Source: Dehalococcoidales bacterium | GTDB taxonomy: Bacteria > Chloroflexota > Dehalococcoidia > E44-bin15 | Assembly (NCBI GenBank): GCA_012974295.1 | Contig: JAAXQM010000273.1 | Span: 1-6,351 of the forward strand | Length of the DNA: 6,351 bases | Direction of reading: 5' to 3' | Shown here: piece after piece, positions 1 to 5,261 of the stretch | Layout of the letters: every line of letters begins with the position of its first letter | Position numbering within the stretch: the first letter of the stretch is position 1 | Position numbers and translations under genes: made by a program | The notes under the pieces: generated by a model | What the model was told of the DNA's origin: nothing | The model's input: the letters and a program-made list of their open reading frames with translations, nothing else | The model's database searches: none

Positions 1-1
1 C

Positions 2-70
2 TGGCGTGACTACTTCGATGTTAACCAGGTTATAAACCAGTGGCCAGAGTCTGCCGATAGTCTGCAGTAA
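2..70 (+). CDS. 3' end of an unidentified gene (partial)
   Basis: The window opens inside a reading frame of 22 sense codons ending in TAA at 68-70. The other two forward frames stop at base 9 and at base 35. The translated tail starts WRDYFDVNQV and ends ESADSLQ, with the aromatic and acidic composition of a real protein C-terminus. It lies 91 bases upstream of the SDR gene on the same strand, so it may be the preceding member of the same gene group. The fragment is too short to assign to a family, and it could be chance, since 23 codons without a stop is not rare. Confidence 0.45.
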   Translation, partial: WRDYFDVNQVINQWPESADSLQ

Positions 71-161
71 TCAAAGTACCACTTTATACGACACAGTCCC
101 CAAGAGCTATGGCAACATATTCTTGGAAAGTCCATGTTAATCCGCGTCAGGAGAGATAAAA

Positions 162-947
162 ATGCCAAAAAGGTTTATAAACAAGGTCGCTTTAATAACT
201 GGAGGAGGTTCTGGAATCGGGCATGCAACAGCACTGGCTTTCGCAAAGGAGGGGGCAAAGGTTGTCGTTGCTGACGTAGACGATAACAGAGGTAAGGAAA
301 CTGTCAAGATGATTAAAGATATAAATGGCCAGGCGGTTTATATCAAGACAGATATTTCCAAACCAACCGATGTGCAAAACATGGTGAAGATGGCCGTGGA
401 AACCTATGGGCGAATAGATATTTTATTCAATAATGCTGGTATTCCCGGATTGCCGGTTCGGCTGGCTGAGCTCAGCGTGGAGGATTGGGATCGCGTCATA
501 GATATTAACCTGAAGGGCGTGTTTCTCGGATCCAAATATACCATCCAGGTAATGTTGGAACAGGGCAAAGGCGTCATTATCAATATCGCCTCAGCGTCCG
601 GCATAACACCTACTCCTTTCGTATCGGTATATGCAGCCGCCAAAGCAGGAGTTATTCAGTTGACTAAAGCGATGGCTATCGAGTATGGAAGCGAAAACAT
701 CAGGGTTAACTGCATCTGTCCGGGATTTATCGAAACACCGATGACGTCTGTAATCATCCCGCCTGATTTGGAATCCCGTGATTATTCCCATCTATGGCCT
801 CTGACCAAACCTGGCAGTCCAGAGGACATTGCGAAAGCCGCATTGTATCTGGCTTCCGATGATGCCTCATTTGTTACCGGGACATCGTTGGTGGTTGATG
901 GGGGATGGTTGGCAGGGACAAGTTTGCCTCTTTCTAAAGGAAGTTGA
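162..947 (+). CDS. Classical SDR-family NAD(P)-dependent oxidoreductase
   Basis: A cytosolic dehydrogenase/reductase of 261 aa, usual for classical SDRs (about 250), which interconvert an alcohol and a ketone with a nicotinamide cofactor. All hallmarks are visible: the TGGGSGIG cofactor loop (residues 13-20), Asp38 at the end of beta-2 (which favours NAD(H) over NADP(H)), the NNAG motif (90-93), and the catalytic tetrad Asn116, Ser144 (in NIASASG), Tyr157 and Lys161 (YAAAK). CPG follows at 186-188, and the C-terminal FVTGTSLVVDGGW block is typical of FabG-like and 3-hydroxyacyl/steroid dehydrogenase-like members. The substrate loop is at about 189-215 and does not reveal the substrate. The start is set by an AGGAG at 149-153, 8 bases before the ATG. 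The gene lies 104 bases before the VOC gene. FabG (3-oxoacyl-ACP reductase) is a possible label, but no fatty-acid genes are nearby. The family is certain; the substrate is unknown. Confidence 0.95.
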   Translation: MPKRFINKVALITGGGSGIGHATALAFAKEGAKVVVADVDDNRGKETVKMIKDINGQAVYIKTDISKPTDVQNMVKMAVETYGRIDILFNNAGIPGLPVRLAELSVEDWDRVIDINLKGVFLGSKYTIQVMLEQGKGVIINIASASGITPTPFVSVYAAAKAGVIQLTKAMAIEYGSENIRVNCICPGFIETPMTSVIIPPDLESRDYSHLWPLTKPGSPEDIAKAALYLASDDASFVTGTSLVVDGGWLAGTSLPLSKGS

Positions 948-1000
948 CCAACCCAGTCCACAGTTGATTATGGGCAAAGGTGCCAATCAGCATCCATAAT

Positions 1001-1012
1001 TAGGAAAGAGAT
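1001..1012 (+). repeat. TAGGAAAGAGAT motif, copy 1
   Basis: This 12-base string recurs exactly at 1523-1534, and its first eight bases recur at 2783-2790. Each copy lies shortly after the stop of a + strand gene (53, 6 and 55 bases). The motif looks like a ribosome binding site. Here no start codon follows at a usable distance, and the VOC gene has its own GGAGG at 1039-1043. Confidence 0.4.
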
Positions 1013-1051
1013 AAGCCACAATAAACGCAATCACTCCTGGAGGGTAGAGAC

Positions 1052-1516
1052 ATGTTCAAAGAAAAAGCAAGTTGGGTGAAACTGCCCCCGTTGGAACAGT
1101 TGGGAATAGTAGTCAGGGACATCGACAAGGCTGTCGAGTATTATGAGGCTACCTTCGGCTGGGGGCCTTTTAGCATTTCAGAGGTCAGCCTGGAAGGGTG
1201 CCTCTATCGAGGAAAACCCACCGATGTTCGGTTGAAGATGGCTATGGCACAGTCGGGTCCAATCGAGATCGAATTGATCCAGGTGCTGGAGGGCGAATCT
1301 ATTCACTCCGAGTTCCTGAGGGAAAAGGGTGAGGGGCTTCAACACATTCGCTTCACCGTTGATAATCTCGATGACATCTTGGCAGAATGGGCCAAAGCCG
1401 GCATCGAACCGGTGTGGCAGCACAGCATGCCCCAGATCGGGATTTCATGGGCATATGTGAATACAGACGCAATCGGCGGTGTGATGGCGGAGCTAATAGA
1501 AATTAAACAAGTGTAA
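1052..1516 (+). CDS. VOC-superfamily (glyoxalase/methylmalonyl-CoA epimerase-like) protein
   Basis: A 154-aa protein built of two beta-alpha-beta-beta-beta modules, as in the vicinal-oxygen-chelate fold. Module 1 begins LEQLGIVVRDIDKAVEYYEATFGW (residues 14-37), with the standard helix and FG turn. Module 2 begins GLQHIRFTVDNLDDILAEW (95-113) and ends with VMAELIEI (144-151). Positions matching metal ligands in this fold are Gln16, Glu74 (in IEIELIQ), His98 and Glu147. Methylmalonyl-CoA epimerases usually have His at the first position, so Gln16 is a departure. The length fits epimerase and small lyase/dioxygenase-like members. The fold also covers glyoxalases, extradiol dioxygenases and resistance proteins, so the reaction is not assigned. 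The start is set by GGAGGG at 1039-1044, 7 bases upstream. It lies between an SDR and a hydrolase on the same strand, which suggests a shared catabolic role. Confidence 0.9.
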   Translation: MFKEKASWVKLPPLEQLGIVVRDIDKAVEYYEATFGWGPFSISEVSLEGCLYRGKPTDVRLKMAMAQSGPIEIELIQVLEGESIHSEFLREKGEGLQHIRFTVDNLDDILAEWAKAGIEPVWQHSMPQIGISWAYVNTDAIGGVMAELIEIKQV

Positions 1517-1522
1517 ATCAAA

Positions 1523-1534
1523 TAGGAAAGAGAT
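1523..1534 (+). repeat. TAGGAAAGAGAT motif, copy 2
   Basis: Exact 12-base match to 1001-1012, only 6 bases after the VOC stop codon. Here it could serve as a weak ribosome binding site for the ATG at 1540. It extends leftward as AATAGGAAAG (1521-1530), which also matches 2781-2790. Confidence 0.4.
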
Positions 1535-1539
1535 GAATC

Positions 1540-1662
1540 ATGGCAACTAAATCCAAGATAGCCACTCAAAGTCGATGTTGCAACGCCGGCGTGACCCGAC
1601 TCGCATCCTTTACAGCTTGTTCACGTGCACCGTTGCCTTGGGTGATTGACAGGCTCTATTAG
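1540..1662 (+). CDS. Doubtful 40-aa ORF, possible gene remnant
   Basis: An ATG at 1540 opens a 40-codon frame ending in TAG at 1660-1662, beginning MATKSKIATQSR. A purine-rich AGGAAAGAG (1524-1532) lies upstream, close to the VOC stop, just where the next gene of an operon would start. The first residues read like a genuine N-terminus. The remainder (CCNAGVTRLASFTACSRAP) is rich in Cys and Arg and matches no family I recognise. A second frame from the ATG at 1573 gives MLQRRRDPTR and ends after 24 codons. This could be a small protein, the start of a gene truncated by deletion, or chance. I favour a remnant, weakly. Confidence 0.22.
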   Translation: MATKSKIATQSRCCNAGVTRLASFTACSRAPLPWVIDRLY

Positions 1663-1785
1663 TTGTGGTCTACTCCCGATTGAAAATTCCGCTAGAAACA
1701 CATCCTCGTCGGGGATTAGTGCTGTTTCATGCAATAACGGAGCGATGGCAAGTTCACCATTAAACCGGTCAGTGCTTGATTGAAA

Positions 1786-1791
1786 AGGAGG
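1786..1791 (+). promoter_or_regulatory. Ribosome binding site deciding the hydrolase start
   Basis: A perfect AGGAGG lies 9 bases before the ATG at 1801. The longer frame from the ATG at 1780 would translate this site itself (residues KRRKN), so 1801 is much the better start. Confidence 0.85.
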
Positions 1792-1800
1792 AAGAACATC

Positions 1801-2727
1801 ATGTCTCTTAACCCAGTAGTTCAGGAGTTTCTTAGACAAATCCCTCAGATTGACGAGGCCACTCTTCGCAGCATACCCATGGAAGATAGGCGAAAGATAT
1901 CCGACGAGATGATCAAGCTGTGGTCTGGCCAACCACAGCCTATCCATCAGGTCGATGACCGTCTGATTCCCGGTCCTGGAGGTGAAATTCCAATACGTAT
2001 TTACAGGCCGGAAGGCAATGGTCCTTTCCCCATACTTGTTTACTTTCATGGGGGTGGTTTCTGCGTGGGAAGCATTGATACCGAAGAAGCCCCTGTTAGA
2101 TCCCAAGCCAACGTCATAGGTTGTATAACCGTGTCTGTGGAATATCGCTTAGCGCCGGAACACAAATTCCCCGCAGCCGTAGAGGACTGTTATGCTGCAA
2201 CGGTGTGGGCAACCGAGAATGCGAGCCGTCTAGGGGGAGACCCCACTCGAGTTGCTGTAAGCGGTGCAAGCGCTGGTGGTAACATGGCCGCAGTTGTTGC
2301 GCTGATGGCGCGAGATCAAGGCGGTCCTACTCTTGTATGCCAGGTGCTCCTATACCCGATGCTCAACTATGCCTTCAACACTCCATCATACCATGAGAAC
2401 GCAGAAGGCTACCTTCTCGCAAGAAACGACCTGAAAGAGTTCTGGAATCTCTATCTGCGGAACGAAGCTGATGGCGATAATCCCTATGCCTCCCCATTGC
2501 GGGCTCCGGACTTGAGTGGTCTGGCTCCGGCGCTGGTGATTACGGCTGAGTACGATCCCCTCCGCGACGAAGGCGAAGCGTATGCAGCCCGATTGCGTGA
2601 TGCCGGTGTGCCCGTGATATGCAAACGCTACGATGGTTGGATTCATGGTGGTCTACCTATGGAGATAGGACAGGAAGCGACGGAACAAACGAACGCTTAC
2701 CTCCAGGCCGTCTTCGCCGTACATTAA
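1801..2727 (+). CDS. Alpha/beta-hydrolase, HSL-type (GDXG / family IV) esterase-lipase
   Basis: A 308-aa carboxylic-ester hydrolase, standard length for the bacterial hormone-sensitive-lipase family (about 300-320). The N-terminal cap helices (about 1-50) carry the common pattern of a short acidic helix after a Pro-rich turn. The oxyanion-hole motif is HGGGFCVGS (83-91), followed by the family block EYRLAPEHKFPAAVEDC (114-130). The nucleophile is Ser157 in SGASAGGN; the acid is Asp252 in EYDPLRDEG; the base is His282 in IHGG. The motif is GASAGG where most members have GDSAGG. There is no signal peptide, so it acts in the cytoplasm. Such enzymes cleave short- to medium-chain acyl, aryl or lactone-like esters. 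The substrate cannot be read here, though the neighbouring SDR, VOC and FAD genes suggest a role in breaking down a small organic compound. It is preceded by a 284-base gap and followed by strong inverted repeats. Confidence 0.95.
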   Translation: MSLNPVVQEFLRQIPQIDEATLRSIPMEDRRKISDEMIKLWSGQPQPIHQVDDRLIPGPGGEIPIRIYRPEGNGPFPILVYFHGGGFCVGSIDTEEAPVRSQANVIGCITVSVEYRLAPEHKFPAAVEDCYAATVWATENASRLGGDPTRVAVSGASAGGNMAAVVALMARDQGGPTLVCQVLLYPMLNYAFNTPSYHENAEGYLLARNDLKEFWNLYLRNEADGDNPYASPLRAPDLSGLAPALVITAEYDPLRDEGEAYAARLRDAGVPVICKRYDGWIHGGLPMEIGQEATEQTNAYLQAVFAVH

Positions 2728-2729
2728 AC

Positions 2730-2739
2730 GTGGTACCAC
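2730..2739. repeat. 10-bp perfect palindrome GTGGTACCAC
   Basis: A self-complementary GTGGTACCAC begins three bases after the hydrolase stop codon. The right arm CCAC (2736-2739) is followed by A and then GTGG (2741-2744), so CCAC can also pair with the downstream GTGG. It might be a protein-binding site or part of a 3' hairpin. No T-run follows, so it is not a classical terminator. Confidence 0.5.
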
Positions 2740-2748
2740 AGTGGATGA

Positions 2749-2781
2749 TATAGTATCGGCACCCATAATGTAGATACTATA
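2749..2781. repeat. 9-bp perfect inverted repeat TATAGTATC / GATACTATA
   Basis: The left arm at 2749-2757 and right arm at 2773-2781 are exact reverse complements, separated by 15 bases. It lies 21 bases past the hydrolase stop. The arms are AT-rich and no T-tract follows, so a dimeric regulator operator or an mRNA 3'-end stabilising hairpin fits better than a terminator. Confidence 0.6.
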
Positions 2782-2782
2782 A

Positions 2783-2790
2783 TAGGAAAG
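2783..2790 (+). repeat. TAGGAAAG motif, copy 3
   Basis: Shares AATAGGAAAG with 1521-1530 (here 2781-2790) and TAGGAAAG with 1001-1008. It partly overlaps the right arm of the inverted repeat. A GTG three bases further on (2794) opens only an 11-codon frame, ISTVDHLSSL after the start, ending at 2829. Confidence 0.35.
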
Positions 2791-2857
2791 CGTGTGATTT
2801 CCACGGTTGACCACCTGTCTTCCCTTTAATAATGCATCATCGTCTTGCCTTGCCCGA

Positions 2858-2876
2858 CGGGGCTTCGCCCCGGGGC
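2858..2876. repeat. GC-rich hairpin with alternative pairings
   Basis: CGGGGC (2858-2863) and GCCCCG (2867-2872) form a perfect 6-bp stem with a TTC loop. The same GCCCC arm also forms the 10-base palindrome GCCCCGGGGC (2867-2876) with the next GGGGC. No T-run follows, so this is not a standard intrinsic terminator. Its base composition is far above that of its surroundings, so it may be a dispersed intergenic repeat. Confidence 0.5.
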
Positions 2877-2948
2877 TAGTGGCTTCTGCATCTTGATTGA
2901 TTTACAGGAGAACCCTGACTCTATAACTTCTGATCATAATGTCATTAT

Positions 2949-3103
2949 TTTTATCTCATCTTCATATCAGCCATTGACAACGGCGCTGCCATAGTCTACG
3001 ATGTGCTCACCCACGAACAGTGTACTATTCACATAGCTCGAATGAAATTTCCGATGAATTGGAGTTGTCTGAATGGCTGGAGGACTTCCAGTTGTTTCCT
3101 TAG
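2949..3103 (+). pseudogene. Coding-like broken stretch, possible gene remnant
   Basis: One frame reads, without a start, FISAIDNGAAIVYDVLTHEQ (from 2961) and on to HIA near 3040. The neighbouring frame then reads SNEISDELELSEWLEDFQLF from about 3040 and ends with TAG at 3101-3103. Joined by one frameshift they look like the C-terminal half of a small acidic soluble protein. I do not recognise the family. There is no start codon or ribosome binding site, and hydrophobic low-complexity codons precede it. Random sequence remains a fair alternative. Confidence 0.2.
2974..3002 (+). promoter_or_regulatory. Possible sigma-70 promoter for the FAD oxidoreductase gene
   Basis: A perfect -35 box TTGACA (2974-2979) is followed after exactly 17 bases by TACGAT (2997-3002), a 4/6 match to TATAAT that keeps the T, A and final AT. 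Transcription would begin near 3009, leaving a leader of about 165 bases before the FAD gene. It overlaps the coding-like broken stretch, so chance is possible. Confidence 0.35.
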
Positions 3104-3173
3104 CTAGTAAGTCAGTGGACTTTTTTAGGCTCCATGATATATCTGCTTATTTCCGAAGGAAGGAGGCCAAATA

Positions 3174-4889
3174 ATGGGTGATACAGAGAGGTACGACGTT
3201 ATTATTATCGGTGCTGGCCACAACGGCACTACCACAGCAGCATACCTGGCCAAGAGCGGGCTAAGCGTATGCGTTCTGGAGGAGCGACCTGAGTGCGGTG
3301 GTGCGCAGGAAAATGCGGATCCCATAGCCGGGGTGCATATCAGCCCACATGCTGTGGCCCTTTATGGCGGAGCCGCCCCCGGCTGGGAACAACTGGAGCT
3401 GTGGAGGTATGGCGCCCGCATGGACTGGTCTGCCCAGAATCTCGGCGGTATTGACTTCTCCGAGAATTTTATGGGTTTGCTATGCAAGGACGGCGTGTCC
3501 TTCGCCACCGGTAAAGACCTGGTGGGCTGGTTGAATCTCAGTGGAGTGGCTGGCGGTTTCTGCCAGGAGCTGCTACGCGCCACCTTCTGGTGCCCGCCGC
3601 ACCCATCTTATGTCGAGGTTAATGCCGAAACCGTCCCATTTATGCAGGTCTATAAGCAGCGAGCTCCTGAATTATGGACTCCGGAGTTGCTGGAGTGGAG
3701 CCAGTTTGACCTCATGGACGAACACATGGAGACAGAGGCCTTCAAAGTATTCCAGGCGTATATAGCCTGGATGTCAGGAGCTGCCGGCCATATGGAGGGT
3801 ATGGGGATTCCCGCTTTGGAGAGCGTGGTAGCGTCTGTGCTGTACACGACTGGAGCAGTACCCATGGGTGGCATACACGGCTATTACCACGCGCTCATCC
3901 GCTGTGCCATAGCCCACGGAGCGGTGTTCCGCACGTGCTGCCCTGTGGATGAGATTATCACAAGTCACGGGAAAGCGGTAGGCGTTCGCCTCAGGGACAA
4001 CGCAGCTATAGGTAATAAGGTAATCTGGGCAGACAAGGCTGTGATCAGCGCTACCGAGATCAAGCAGACCTTCAATGATCTCCTCGGGCCGCAGAACGTG
4101 GAGCCCGGCCTGATGCAACGCGTGAACGACCTCAACATCAAGGGTGGCCCCATATACTGTAACTACTTCCTCACCAAGAAGCCGCTTCGCTATCGAGAAA
4201 AGTATAAGGCGGCTGAGAAAACAGGTGTATGCTACCCGATGGACTCGCGGGAAATATATTACAGGCACGTAGCAGATTGCATGGGGATACAGGGCAACCC
4301 CACCGTGCCCTATGATGAGATTATCTGGCTGTGGGCCGGCAGTAATAAGATAATCGATCCCACATTCCACTCGCAATGTACCCGCCCTGGCCTCTACATT
4401 GAAAACTCGATAGTGCTTTACGTCCCTCCACCGGAGTACCACATAGACGGTCCTGACGCTCTGAACAAGCATAAGGAGGAGATGAAAACCTATTGCCGCA
4501 AGGCCTTCGGTTGTGTAGTAGAGAACCTCGAGGAAGACCTTGTGGAACACTTGACACTGACCCCATGGGAGCAAGAGTTCCGCAATACGGGTATGCTCGG
4601 TGGTTCATGGTACGGCATCCGCCACTGCCGCGACCAGTGGTGGAACGAGCGACCCCTGGCAGAGATGGCACGCTTCCGTATGCCCGGGATCGATGGGCTT
4701 TACTTTGTCCACCAGTCAGCGGCGCACCCCGGAGGGCTGTGCCTGATGGCCTGTGGCTATAACCTGATGCACACTCTCATCGAGGATGGGGTCGCCGAAC
4801 CAGGCGACTGGTGGTACGCATCGCCGTGGTATATACCGGAGAAGGGTAAGATTTCAGCAGTACCGCGTGAGGGTAGAATACCGGAGTAG
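3174..4889 (+). CDS. FAD-dependent NAD(P)-type oxidoreductase, phytoene desaturase/PYROXD2-like (COG1233 type)
   Basis: A 571-aa flavoenzyme related to phytoene desaturases and PYROXD2, which oxidise or isomerise C-C bonds of hydrophobic substrates using FAD. The N-terminus has a complete dinucleotide-binding fold: YDVIIIGAGHNGTTTAAYLAKSG, with GAGHNG at 13-18, and Glu36 ending beta-2 (VCVLEERPECGG) to bind the FAD ribose. The second FAD segment is GGIHGYYHALIRCAIAHGAVF (232-252) followed by VDEIITSHGKAVGVRL, and then AVISATEIKQTF (289-300), the family's usual post-Rossmann strand. The C-terminal FAD cap is GLYFVHQSAAHPGGLCLMACGYN (508-530). The middle (about 85-230) is the substrate domain. 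It is slightly longer than most relatives (about 500-540), with a hydrophilic tail after 540. AGGAGG at 3161-3166, 7 bases before the ATG, fixes the start. Its GC content looks higher than that of the other genes. No carotenoid genes are adjacent, so a catabolic role is more likely than pigment synthesis. Confidence 0.93.
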   Translation: MGDTERYDVIIIGAGHNGTTTAAYLAKSGLSVCVLEERPECGGAQENADPIAGVHISPHAVALYGGAAPGWEQLELWRYGARMDWSAQNLGGIDFSENFMGLLCKDGVSFATGKDLVGWLNLSGVAGGFCQELLRATFWCPPHPSYVEVNAETVPFMQVYKQRAPELWTPELLEWSQFDLMDEHMETEAFKVFQAYIAWMSGAAGHMEGMGIPALESVVASVLYTTGAVPMGGIHGYYHALIRCAIAHGAVFRTCCPVDEIITSHGKAVGVRLRDNAAIGNKVIWADKAVISATEIKQTFNDLLGPQNVEPGLMQRVNDLNIKGGPIYCNYFLTKKPLRYREKYKAAEKTGVCYPMDSREIYYRHVADCMGIQGNPTVPYDEIIWLWAGSNKIIDPTFHSQCTRPGLYIENSIVLYVPPPEYHIDGPDALNKHKEEMKTYCRKAFGCVVENLEEDLVEHLTLTPWEQEFRNTGMLGGSWYGIRHCRDQWWNERPLAEMARFRMPGIDGLYFVHQSAAHPGGLCLMACGYNLMHTLIEDGVAEPGDWWYASPWYIPEKGKISAVPREGRIPE

Positions 4890-4890
4890 T

Positions 4891-4916
4891 TTATTATCGT
4901 ATGAAGTATATAATAA
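4891..4916. repeat. 7-bp AT-rich inverted repeat after the FAD gene
   Basis: TTATTAT (4891-4897) and ATAATAA (4910-4916) are exact reverse complements with a 12-base loop, starting one base after the stop codon. The stem is too AT-rich for a strong terminator. Confidence 0.35.
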
Positions 4917-4972
4917 TCAATAAGGAGACTGTTGAAATAAGACATCACCCTAATCTATATCAACCCCCTGAT

Positions 4973-4986
4973 CCCCAATCTTGGGG
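4973..4986. repeat. CCCCA/TGGGG hairpin
   Basis: CCCCA (4973-4977) pairs with TGGGG (4982-4986) around ATCT; an upstream CCCCC (4964-4968) could compete for the G-run. It lies just before the terminator and may belong to the same intergenic element. Confidence 0.4.
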
Positions 4987-5000
4987 GACTTCATTAAACT

Positions 5001-5037
5001 TCGGGGCACCCCCGGGCCCCGATATAATCGGGGCACC
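5001..5037. repeat. Direct repeat TCGGGGCACC flanking a shared complementary arm
   Basis: TCGGGGCACC occurs exactly at 5001-5010 and 5028-5037. GCCCCGA at 5016-5022 lies between them and is complementary to the first seven bases of both, so two mutually exclusive hairpins can form. The downstream hairpin is the terminator. Confidence 0.55.
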
Positions 5038-5044
5038 TCTTTTT
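5016..5044 (+). terminator. Rho-independent terminator after the FAD oxidoreductase gene
   Basis: GCCCCGAT (5016-5023) and ATCGGGGC (5027-5034) form a perfect 8-bp stem with an ATA loop, followed by ACC and then TCTTTTT ending at 5044. The orientation fits transcription from the left. On the other strand the hairpin is followed by CCGGGGG, not a T-run, so it does not end the minus-strand gene. It lies 126 bases beyond the FAD stop. Confidence 0.75.
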
Positions 5045-5179
5045 CATCGATCTCTATATATTATGTAAAGAAAGCCGCGTAGTATAGGTAGTTCCCCCTG
5101 ATAAGGTACGGACTGGCAGCAACTGGCCGAAGTTAATTATCCTACCCTAAGTTATTTCGCAACTCACAGATCCAAATTT

Positions 5180-5196
5180 ATAGATACGATAGATAC
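5180..5196. repeat. Short tandem repeat ATAGATAC x2
   Basis: ATAGATAC at 5180-5187 and 5189-5196 has a 9-base period. ACATAGG also occurs twice nearby, at 5195-5201 and 5208-5214. This may be a protein-binding cluster or simply low-complexity sequence. Confidence 0.35.
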
Positions 5197-5261
5197 ATAG
5201 GAGAGCTACATAGGTTTTAGGCATAACCTGAAGTGACATCCTGATCAGAAGTTTGGGGGTC

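Larger units (their letters stand above)
2728..3173. other. 446-base gap without an intact gene
   Basis: The gap between the hydrolase and the FAD enzyme holds a palindrome (2730-2739), a 9-bp inverted repeat (2749-2781), a third TAGGAAAG motif (2783-2790), a GC-rich hairpin segment (2858-2876), a possible promoter (2974-3002) and a coding-like but broken stretch (about 2949-3103). There is no tRNA-like fold and no ORF with both a start and a ribosome binding site, apart from an 11-codon GTG frame at 2794-2829. Confidence 0.7.

Noticed and set aside
1780..1800. Upstream ATG extending the hydrolase by seven codons
   Set aside because: The extension would translate the AGGAGG ribosome binding site itself; the ATG at 1801 has ideal spacing.
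1621..2106. A 161-codon minus-strand ORF overlapping the hydrolase start and the gap before it
   Set aside because: Two thirds of it mirror the hydrolase gene, and its start lies inside that gene. The part in the gap looks protein-like, so it is mentioned as a finding, but it is not called as a gene.
2858..2876. GC hairpin as the intrinsic terminator of the hydrolase gene
   Set aside because: No T-run follows on either strand, and the segment has competing pairings.
3362..3874. Several 60-75 codon ORFs in other frames of the FAD gene
   Set aside because: They are shadows of the real frame, without ribosome binding sites or family motifs.
3774..4574. A 266-codon minus-strand ORF antisense to the FAD gene
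   Set aside because: It is fully inside the well-supported FAD oxidoreductase gene, has no recognisable motif, and is explained by the codon bias of the sense strand.
4909..4914. TATAAT as a -10 box after the FAD gene
   Set aside because: No -35-like sequence lies 16-18 bases upstream, and no gene follows on that strand in the window.
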